Source: Butyrivibrio sp. WCD3002
GTDB taxonomy: Bacteria > Bacillota > Clostridia > Lachnospirales > Lachnospiraceae
Length of the DNA: 64,000 nucleotides
Reading direction: 5' to 3'
Assembly: GCF_000424265.1 (NCBI RefSeq)
Contig: NZ_AUJO01000003.1
Coordinates: 1-64,000, forward strand
The position numbers and the translations under genes are program-made. Positions 35,820-42,373 of this stretch are shown in pieces (position 1 is the first letter of the stretch; every line of letters starts with the position of its first letter). The notes below the pieces were generated by a model. The model was not told where the DNA came from. It did no database searches and was given only the letters and a program-made list of their open reading frames with translations.

Positions 35820-37199
35820 TTAAAATTCCTTATCAGTCGTTCTGGTTAAGAGAACGACCGTCTCTACACTCCTGGTATGCGCAAACATGTCTACAGGAAT
35901 GATGCGCTTTACGACGTATCCGTTTTTGGTCATGAACTCAAGGTCGCGGGCAAGAGTGTCGGGACTGCAGGATACATAGACAACTCTGTCGGGAGCGAGT
36001 TTAAACATGGACTCCATGAAAACCTCGGTGGAACCGGCACGAGGGGGATCCATGAATACAACATCCACCTTCTCGCCTGCTTCCGCCATCTGAACCATGA
36101 ACTTGCTGGCATCGTTCTCATAAATATCTATATTCTTAATTTCGTTCATTCTTGCATTTAATCTCGCATCACGAACAGCATCCTTATTCAGCTCAACGCC
36201 GATAACTTCCTTTGCCTTAGGGCTTGCGATTATGCCGATTGTACCAACACCGCAGTAGCAGTCAAGGACAGTTTCTTTGCCTGTAAGGCCTGCAAGCTCA
36301 ACAGCCTTGGAATAGAGCTTCTCCGTCTGAACAGGATTAACCTGATAGAAGGACTTTGGTGAAATTTTAAATTTCATTCCGCAAACTGTATCATAGATAA
36401 ATCCGGGACCATAAATTGTCTTCTCCTTATCGCCCAGAATCATGCTTGTATGCTTGTCATTTACATTTATAACTATGGTTGTGATCTCAGGATGCTCCTT
36501 CAAAAGAGCCTTCACAAAATTATTCTTTGAGGGCAGGATCGGAGATGTGAGCACCAAAACAACCATAATCTCACCGGTGTTATGACCGACTCTTATAAGC
36601 ACATGACGAAGAAGTCCATATCCATTATCCTCATCATAGGTCTTGATCTTGAAGGATCTAAGCATACCTCTGATGGTTGCAATGATGGCGTCTGCCTTCT
36701 CATTCTCAAGGAGACATGCATCAATGGGCACAACATCATGGGTACCTTCCTTATAAATACCGGACTGGGGATTACCCTTCTTATCATGGGTGAAAACCGC
36801 ATGGACCTTGCATCTGTAATGATCCGGGTTCTCCATTGCCATGAAGGGTGAAACCTCTCCAAATTTTCCAAGGAGTTCCTCCATCTTCTCCTGCTTGATG
36901 GCGATCTGCTTCTTGTAAGGCATATCGATCATCTGACAGCCGCCGCACTTCTTAGAGTAAGGGCAACGACTCTTGGTAGCCTGCTTTGTGGTCTCCGCCT
37001 TTCCGGACCTGCCGGTACTCTTGGAAGCAGTAGCCTTCCTGACATTATCAGATTTATTGCCGGCAGTGCCAGCCTTGCTGCCTCTCTTTCCTGAACCATC
37101 GGCTTTAGTGAACTTCTTACCTGCCTCGATCTTGCTGCCTTTATTTCCCTTCTTCTCTGCCTCAGCCTTACTACCTGCTTTATTAAACTTCTTCTCCAT
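35820..37199 (-). CDS. rlmD: 23S rRNA (uracil-5-)-methyltransferase, RlmD/TrmA family
   Basis: SAM-dependent m5U methyltransferase with a [4Fe-4S] site. The ATG at 37199 has AGAGG 7 nt upstream, giving 459 residues; an upstream extension is not needed. Residues 2-80 are a Lys/Ala/Gly/Ser-rich low-complexity basic tail where many relatives carry a TRAM RNA-binding domain. The Fe-S Cys are CPYSKKCGGC plus Cys in DACLLENE. The SAM motif is LDCYCGVGTIG, DPPRAG follows, and VVYVSCSPDTLARDL holds the catalytic Cys. RlmD, RlmCD and TrmA cannot be separated by eye. Confidence 0.88.
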   Translation of the reverse strand: MEKKFNKAGSKAEAEKKGNKGSKIEAGKKFTKADGSGKRGSKAGTAGNKSDNVRKATASKSTGRSGKAETTKQATKSRCPYSKKCGGCQMIDMPYKKQIAIKQEKMEELLGKFGEVSPFMAMENPDHYRCKVHAVFTHDKKGNPQSGIYKEGTHDVVPIDACLLENEKADAIIATIRGMLRSFKIKTYDEDNGYGLLRHVLIRVGHNTGEIMVVLVLTSPILPSKNNFVKALLKEHPEITTIVINVNDKHTSMILGDKEKTIYGPGFIYDTVCGMKFKISPKSFYQVNPVQTEKLYSKAVELAGLTGKETVLDCYCGVGTIGIIASPKAKEVIGVELNKDAVRDARLNARMNEIKNIDIYENDASKFMVQMAEAGEKVDVVFMDPPRAGSTEVFMESMFKLAPDRVVYVSCSPDTLARDLEFMTKNGYVVKRIIPVDMFAHTRSVETVVLLTRTTDKEF

Positions 37200-37257
37200 A
37201 AATCTACCTCTATAGACACAAAGCCTCCGGAACAACTTCTGCTCCAGAGGCCATTAA

Positions 37258-37569
37258 TTACTTCTTTTTCTTTCCGTTTTTATCTTTTCTGTGTTCACCA
37301 AAATCCCTGAGCTTAATATCTTCAAGTCCTGAAACCAGCTCTCTGGCTCTCTCAACATCTGCTCTGTTTATGCGAATGGTACAATAGATTTTATTTTTAT
37401 TGCCACCGAAAAGCTTTTTCAAAAATGACTGCTCATGCCAGTCAATATAATATGAAATGCGGTTTGATAAAAACCTCTCCTCAAGAGTCTTCTTGCTCTC
37501 TCTGCTATATACTCTGCAAAAAGACACTTCATTATTAAAAACCTGATCGTCCTGAATTATTGATGACAT
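37258..37569 (-). CDS. small conserved-looking protein of unknown function
   Basis: 103 residues, not recognised. The middle (FLSNRISYYIDWHEQSF, then a beta strand IYCTIRINRADVERAREL) looks like a small alpha/beta domain with an RNA-binding flavour; the C-terminus is a Lys-rich tail. AGAGG lies 8 nt before the ATG. It directly precedes rlmD (about 60 nt) and probably shares its promoter, which hints at an RNA-related role, but this is only context. Confidence 0.65.
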   Translation of the reverse strand: MSSIIQDDQVFNNEVSFCRVYSRESKKTLEERFLSNRISYYIDWHEQSFLKKLFGGNKNKIYCTIRINRADVERARELVSGLEDIKLRDFGEHRKDKNGKKKK

Positions 37570-37606
37570 GCTTAAAACCTCTTACTTTTTCAAATGTATC
37601 GAAAAT

Positions 37607-37636
37607 ATTTTACACTATACGCAACTAATTTGTAAA
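37607..37636 (-). promoter_or_regulatory. promoter of the small gene and rlmD
   Basis: On the minus strand TTTACA, 18-nt spacer, TAAAAT, about 40 nt before the ATG at 37569. Confidence 0.5.
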
Positions 37637-37750
37637 TGGAAACGGCAAACCTACGATATCATATTTTGAATCTAATTAGCAAAAGCACTCCTAATTTATG
37701 ATATATCGAACACTTTTACACATAGTTCATTTTATTTATCATCTTTTCAT

Positions 37751-37779
37751 TTGATACTTTAAACGTTACGGTGTACAAA
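37751..37779 (+). promoter_or_regulatory. promoter of the FliD-like gene
   Basis: TTGATA, 17-nt spacer, TACAAA. The 5' leader of about 70 nt contains a hairpin followed by five T (ACGGC/GCCGT, 37800-37820), which could attenuate the transcript. Confidence 0.5.
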
Positions 37780-37858
37780 TTAATTAGAGGTACTATGCAA
37801 CGGCATGGAAGCCGTTTTTCGGGAAAATATTTTTCCTTAGATCAAAGGAGTGATGTCT

Positions 37859-38653
37859 ATGGGAATAAACGTAAATATGGATTATTCCACCTTATTTAGC
37901 AGTATGTCCGGCGCATCTTCATCCAACAATTATTTATCGGGCTTAACAGGAATGCTTTCCGACTATTCTTCCATTAAAAACGGAAGCTACGGTAAGCTTG
38001 TTTCTGCATATTATAAAAAGGTCGGCAACGACGGCTCCTCATCCAAAACTGATGACAGCAAGGATGCCAAGTCTTCAGAGCTTTCCAAATCCCAGCAGGT
38101 AGCTGCGGAGAAAAAGAAATACTCATCGATTGCATCAAATGCCAATGCACTTGAAGAGTCTGCAGAAAAGCTTACCAACTCAGGAACCGATTCTATATTT
38201 GAAAAGACCTGGAAAGCAACAACGGATGAAGACGGAAACAAGGCGCAGGTATTTGACTACAACACAGACAAGATAGTGTCCGCTGTTTCTGATTTTGTAA
38301 CAAAATACAACAGCCTTGTATCTGCTGCTTCCGATGCATCAGACTCAACAACCAGCACAAGAGCATCCTACATGGAGAAAATCACAAACTCCTTCAAGGA
38401 TGAGCTCTCATCCATCGGAATTTCAGTATCGGATAAGGGTAAGCTCTCTCTCGATAAGGATAAAATGAAGGAAGCAGGCATGGAATCTGTAAAGAATATT
38501 CTTGGCAGCCGCAGCGGCTATGCATATCAGATGTCCTCCTCCGCATCTTCTTTGGAGAGTGCAGCATCAAGAGCAGCCAGCAACAGCTCTACCTATTCAA
38601 AGACAGGCAGCGTAACACCTAACTACTCATCCATTATGGATTCGTTTATTTAA
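37859..38653 (+). CDS. Ser-rich FliD-like protein
   Basis: 264 residues from the ATG at 37859, which has AAAGGAG 8 nt upstream; in-frame GTG and ATG codons just before it are too close to the Shine-Dalgarno. The protein is Ser/Lys/Asp-rich without signal peptide. The first 100 residues are low complexity with KNGSYGKLVSAYYKK; residues 140-230 (AVSDFVTKYNSLVSAAS, LSSIGISVSDKGKLSLDKDKM) match the pattern of the C-terminal coiled region of the flagellar cap protein FliD. It is far shorter than FliD and no flagellar gene is adjacent. Export by the flagellar apparatus is a hypothesis. Confidence 0.65.
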   Translation: MGINVNMDYSTLFSSMSGASSSNNYLSGLTGMLSDYSSIKNGSYGKLVSAYYKKVGNDGSSSKTDDSKDAKSSELSKSQQVAAEKKKYSSIASNANALEESAEKLTNSGTDSIFEKTWKATTDEDGNKAQVFDYNTDKIVSAVSDFVTKYNSLVSAASDASDSTTSTRASYMEKITNSFKDELSSIGISVSDKGKLSLDKDKMKEAGMESVKNILGSRSGYAYQMSSSASSLESAASRAASNSSTYSKTGSVTPNYSSIMDSFI

Positions 38654-38698
38654 AAGGATTAGGGCCTGTTCCCTTTTCTCATACCTATATGCCATAAA

Positions 38699-38734
38699 AT
38701 AAATCCTCACAGCCACCGGGTTGTGAGGATTTAT
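38699..38734. terminator. bidirectional terminator
   Basis: Perfect 13-bp stem ATAAATCCTCACA/TGTGAGGATTTAT between converging genes, A/T-rich on both outer sides. Confidence 0.7.
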
Positions 38735-38802
38735 AATTTAGTCGAATTATTTATTTCTATCATTCAAAGCAAATGCATCTTTTTTTATCAGCTTCTCTTG
38801 AA

Positions 38803-40086
38803 TCAATCAGCTGCGATCTCATCTACTCTGCTGGCATATTTTACTCTGTAAATTCTGGACAGTGACTCATTTATCCTGTCCTCGCTGATAACGCCGCTCT
38901 GTACTGCAGCAAGAAGTCCGTTATATGACTCCTCAAAATTATCAGGAATGAAAATCATATCAGCACCTGCCTGAATTGCCGCAACTGCTGCATCGCCATC
39001 TGAATATCTCTCAAGAATTGACTCATCACTGAGAGTATCTGTGATGATGATTCCCTGATAGCCAAGCTGACCTCTGAGGAGATCTGTAACTACTGCGCTG
39101 CTTAAGCATGAAGGCGTATCATCCTGAGTTATTCCCGATGAAGGTGATGCACAAACCATGATCATATCAGCACCGGCATCGATACCTGCCTTAAAAGGTG
39201 CAAGGATATCTGCCATACCCTCTGCTGTGGTTCCGCTGTCTGCCATCTCAGGGAAAAACTGAAGGCAGGAGAAAACTCCATATGTATCAAGTCCTGCAAC
39301 TGTCTGAGCTACCATACTGGAAACAACGGCCTGATCAGTACCAAAGGACTGCTCACTGTCAGAGAGATTTGCATTTATTCCAAAATTAAGATTGAATCCG
39401 TATCTGTTGAGATAATCTGAAACTGTTGTTGCTGCCTCAAGTGCCTTCTCAGGACTTCCTTCTGCTGCAAGCTGTGAAGGTGAAGCCGGCATTTCAAGAG
39501 AAAGTCCGCTGGCAACCTTGCTTCCGCTGCCTCCAACCTCTGATGTTGCTATGAAAAGAGGATACTTACTCATATTAACTGTAGTTGAAAGCATATCTGT
39601 AAGCTGTGCCTCATCCTTGATATTCTTGGTTGAGTAGTAAATACCGCCAACAGCATATTTTGAAAGAGCATCCTGAGTAGCAGTTCCTGCCTTGATCACA
39701 GCATCTGCACCGGTAAGCTGTTCAGGAGAAATAAGAAACATTCCTGCAACCTTGTCCTCAATAGGCATCTCCGAAAGGCAGGTATCAACTATTGTATCAA
39801 GCATGCTCTCAGTGCTGGAAACCTCAGCCTCAGTGATATTCTCTTCCGGTGATGAAACCGCAGCGGGCTCAGCCTCTACTTTGGAAGCCTCAAGTGAAGC
39901 CTCGTAAGAAGCATTCATCTCCTGTATAAAACCTGTAGCCTTGGAAATACCTAATGCGATAGCCGCAACGAAAACTATAATAAAAACTCCCATGATGGAA
40001 TATGCAATGATCTGGCTGCGGATTCTGCGCTGTCTTCTGATCTCACGTCTCTCATCACGTTCGGAGCTATTAATTCTATCTTCCAT
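38803..40086 (-). CDS. membrane-anchored NagZ-like (GH3 N-terminal domain) protein, degenerate
   Basis: 427 residues from the ATG at 40086 (GGGGAGG 4 nt upstream). A basic cytoplasmic N-terminus, one membrane helix (about 26-48), a short Glu/Ser linker, then a GH3 barrel like beta-N-acetylhexosaminidase NagZ (MPIEDKVAGMFLIS, YAVGGIYYSTKNI, QLGYQGIIITDTL). The GH3 nucleophile-type Asp (ITD) remains, but the substrate motif KHFPGHG reads LQFFPEM and the EGG motif reads EVGGSGS. The catalytic His/Asp loop is therefore lost and it may be a binding protein rather than a glycosidase. Confidence 0.78.
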   Translation of the reverse strand: MEDRINSSERDERREIRRQRRIRSQIIAYSIMGVFIIVFVAAIALGISKATGFIQEMNASYEASLEASKVEAEPAAVSSPEENITEAEVSSTESMLDTIVDTCLSEMPIEDKVAGMFLISPEQLTGADAVIKAGTATQDALSKYAVGGIYYSTKNIKDEAQLTDMLSTTVNMSKYPLFIATSEVGGSGSKVASGLSLEMPASPSQLAAEGSPEKALEAATTVSDYLNRYGFNLNFGINANLSDSEQSFGTDQAVVSSMVAQTVAGLDTYGVFSCLQFFPEMADSGTTAEGMADILAPFKAGIDAGADMIMVCASPSSGITQDDTPSCLSSAVVTDLLRGQLGYQGIIITDTLSDESILERYSDGDAAVAAIQAGADMIFIPDNFEESYNGLLAAVQSGVISEDRINESLSRIYRVKYASRVDEIAAD

Positions 40087-40220
40087 ACATCCTCCCCTAT
40101 GGAATCCACCCAAAAAACTTATCTAAAGTATAGCATAGGGAAACCACAAATTCTACCCAAACATAGATACGAAACCACTAAATATAGTGCATAGAACCCC
40201 ACATATAGCACCCTTAGAAT

Positions 40221-40436
40221 AGGATTTCGCTCGCGAAATCCTCGCGCCGGGCACGGTTGCTGAAAGCAACAAATTCCTTACGTGCGAGTGAGCAGAACAA
40301 AGAGTCGCTCGCGACTCTTTGCGCGCTGGTGCGCGCAAGCTTTAGCTTGCAAAAATCATCTGCGCACCAGTCGCATCCTTAGCGGAGCGCTTTTTATTCA
40401 ATAGGAAATTCCTTCGGATTTCCTATTGAATAAAAA
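40221..40436. repeat. cluster of perfect palindromes
   Basis: Six inverted repeats in about 215 bp: 40221-40242 (10-bp arms AGGATTTCGC), 40256-40270 (GTTGC/GCAAC), 40299-40320 (10-bp arms AAAGAGTCGC), 40321-40336 (GCGCGC arms), 40335-40350 (GCAAGC/GCTTGC) and 40391-40436 (19-bp perfect arms, loop TCCTTCGG). CTGGTGCGC at 40326 can also pair with GCGCACCAG at 40363. The first and third share the TCGCTCGCGA core. The GC content is higher than in the flanks. It looks like an interspersed REP-type or MITE-like element. The bases 40114-40220 before it show nothing. Confidence 0.65.
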
Positions 40437-40799
40437 AACGTAAGGGCGAATGATCTTTTTTATTACCATTCGCCCTTACGCCTTTTCAAATTGTTCGTTG
40501 TCCAATGGACTTACCTCCAAATTCTCAACCCTGCTCTTTCCATTAACCTTTGCACTCGTATGCTGTGACGGTTAGTTCGACGACTAATTCTTCGCCACTA
40601 TGTCATGTACTTGAACTCGTTGTGATGGAATTACTCACTTTTGTTGTGGTTAAACTAATTCGCTCGGTGGACTGTACCTTCCTTTCCGAAACTAATTATA
40701 AAACAAGATTTACTGTTCTAACTTATGTTCCCTTTGGACCGTACCTCCCTTTCTTTCAGCCACCCGCTGAAGTATTTAAGATGTATCTCGTTTATTTAT
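40432..40799 (-). ncRNA. candidate orphan structured RNA, about 365 nt
   Basis: Bounded by a consensus promoter and an intrinsic terminator with seven T, and without a usable reading frame on the minus strand. Predicted hairpins read on the minus strand: TTCAGC/GCTGAA, GTGA/TCAC, a two-step GTGGCG/CGTCAC with inner TTAGT/ACTAA, and GTCC/GGAC. A motif close to GGAGGTACGGTCCA recurs three times (40735-40749, 40668-40682, 40506-40518). I tested it against tmRNA, RNase P RNA, SRP RNA and common riboswitches and saw no match. An 85-codon open frame on the opposite strand has no ribosome binding site and is a shadow. Confidence 0.55.
40439..40480 (-). terminator. terminator of the candidate RNA
   Basis: Perfect 14-bp stem CGTAAGGGCGAATG/CATTCGCCCTTACG, followed on the minus strand by TTTTTTTATT. 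Confidence 0.85.
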
Positions 40800-40805
40800 G
40801 TTTGT

Positions 40806-40834
40806 AGTATACCCTCCCCTATTTAATTTGTCAA
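40806..40834 (-). promoter_or_regulatory. consensus promoter of the candidate RNA
   Basis: On the minus strand TTGACA, 17-nt spacer, TATACT. No gene start lies within 700 nt downstream, so it must drive a non-coding transcript. Confidence 0.8.
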
Positions 40835-40997
40835 TACACTTTTTAAATTTTCTTTTATTATTTTGATTATTTGTCAGTAATTAATTGTTTTTCTGATAAA
40901 TTGTCGCAATCATATATAATTTATATACAATTCAAAATACCGACTTTTTCTTTTACATGAATGAAAATACAAATACATGAAAAGCCCCGAAATAAAA
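40835..40997. other. AT-rich spacer, nothing recognised
   Basis: Very AT-rich sequence between the RNA promoter and the glyA terminator. A weak palindrome around ATATATAATTTATAT (near 40913) is present; no gene or RNA signal is seen. Confidence 0.5.
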
Positions 40998-41029
40998 AGA
41001 CTACCCGTATAATGTACCGGGTAGTCTTA
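40998..41029 (-). terminator. terminator behind glyA
   Basis: AAGACTACCCG/CGGGTAGTCTT, 11-bp stem, followed on the minus strand by TTTATTTCG. Confidence 0.8.
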
Positions 41030-41065
41030 AAACCACAATATCTATTAAATTTATGCTTAAATTTA

Positions 41066-42304
41066 TCAAATAAGAGGATATTTTTTCGTTAATTCTTCGA
41101 TAATTTTTCTTGCTTCGTCGTTCTTTTCACCCTTGCCCTTGATGACGATGGAAATAGCCTCAGCGATCCTATCCATGTCGTCTTCCTTCATGCCACGAGT
41201 GGTAACAGCAGGTGTTCCGAGACGGATACCGCTTGTAACAAAGGGTGACTGCTTTTCATTGGGTATTGTATTCTTGTTAGCTGTGATGTGTGCATCATCA
41301 AGCCATGCCTCAACGTCCTTACCTGTAAGGTCGAAGTTGGTCAGATCAATGAGCATCAGATGGTTGTCTGTTCCGCCTGAAACGATCTGAACGCCTCTCT
41401 TCATAAGGCCTTCGCTGAGTGCCTTTGCATTCTTAACGATCTGCTTCTGATATTCAACAAATGAAGGATCAAGTGCTTCCTTGAAGCATACAGCCTTAGC
41501 AGCTACTACATGCTCTAAAGGACCGCCCTGGATTCCCGGGAAAACAGCCTTATTGAACTTGTACTTATCCTGAGCTGCCTGATTCCAGAGAATGAGACCG
41601 CCTCTGGGTCCGCGAAGAGTTTTATGTGTTGTTGTTGTAACAACATCTGCATAAGGGAACGGACTGGGATGAACACCTGCAGCAACAAGTCCCGCAATAT
41701 GAGCGATATCTGCCATAAGTACAGCGCCGCATGCATCTGCTGCCTCTCTGAACTTAGCAAAATCAATTGTTCTGCAATAAGCTGATGCGCCTGCGATGAT
41801 GAGCTTTGGCTGGTGCTCCTTAGCAAGTCTGATAACCTCGTCATAATCGATGAAACCGTTCTCATCTACGCCATAAGCTACAACATTGAAATATGTACCT
41901 GAGATATTTGCCGGACTTCCGTGTGAAAGGTGACCGCCCTGACTGAGGTTCATACCAAGAATAGTGTCACCGGGCTTTAAAAGTGCAAACTGAACTGCCA
42001 GATTGGCCTGTGCTCCTGAGTGGGGCTGAACATTTGCATAATCGCAGTGGAAAAGCTCCTTAGCTCTGTCTCTTGCGATATTCTCAACCTTATCAACTAC
42101 CTGACATCCGCCGTAGTAACGCTTTCCGGGAAGACCCTCTGCGTATTTGTTGGTAAGAGGGCTACCCATAGCTGCCATAACTGCCTTACTTACCCAGTTC
42201 TCAGATGCGATCAGCTCGATGTGATCATTCTGACGCTCCATCTCTTCCTCGATGAGGGCAGCGATTTCCGCATCAACATTCTTAACTTCGTCCAATGAAT
42301 ACAT
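41066..42304 (-). CDS. glyA: serine hydroxymethyltransferase
   Basis: PLP enzyme interconverting serine and glycine with tetrahydrofolate, the main source of one-carbon units. 412 residues, the bacterial length. The PLP Lys is in [14 protein letters not shown] (about residue 228). [10 protein letters not shown] near the N-terminus and [11 protein letters not shown] are family signatures. GAGGAG stands 7 nt before the ATG. Monocistronic between two terminators or spacers. Confidence 0.97.
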   Translation of the reverse strand: MYSLDEVKNVDAEIAALIEEEMERQNDHIELIASENWVSKAVMAAMGSPLTNKYAEGLPGKRYYGGCQVVDKVENIARDRAKELFHCDYANVQPHSGAQANLAVQFALLKPGDTILGMNLSQGGHLSHGSPANISGTYFNVVAYGVDENGFIDYDEVIRLAKEHQPKLIIAGASAYCRTIDFAKFREAADACGAVLMADIAHIAGLVAAGVHPSPFPYADVVTTTTHKTLRGPRGGLILWNQAAQDKYKFNKAVFPGIQGGPLEHVVAAKAVCFKEALDPSFVEYQKQIVKNAKALSEGLMKRGVQIVSGGTDNHLMLIDLTNFDLTGKDVEAWLDDAHITANKNTIPNEKQSPFVTSGIRLGTPAVTTRGMKEDDMDRIAEAISIVIKGKGEKNDEARKIIEELTKKYPLI

Positions 42305-42373
42305 ACCCGTTCTCCTCTTCCTAATTTTGACAATTTAAAGTGCTAAAGCAAACTTGTTGTGTATCATAGCACA

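Noticed and set aside
37570-37858. c-di-GMP riboswitch in the leader of the FliD-like gene
   Set aside because: A CGGCAAACC-like string near 37642 was checked, but the GEMM core and tetraloop-receptor layout are missing.
40432-40799. Identification of the RNA as RNase P RNA because of GGAGGTAAGTCC
   Set aside because: It resembles the P4 GAGGAAAGUCC only locally; the distal ACAGAA...GGCUUA partner and the conserved core are absent.
40550-40807. 85-codon plus-strand frame
   Set aside because: No ribosome binding site, no protein-like pattern, and antisense to the promoter-to-terminator RNA unit.
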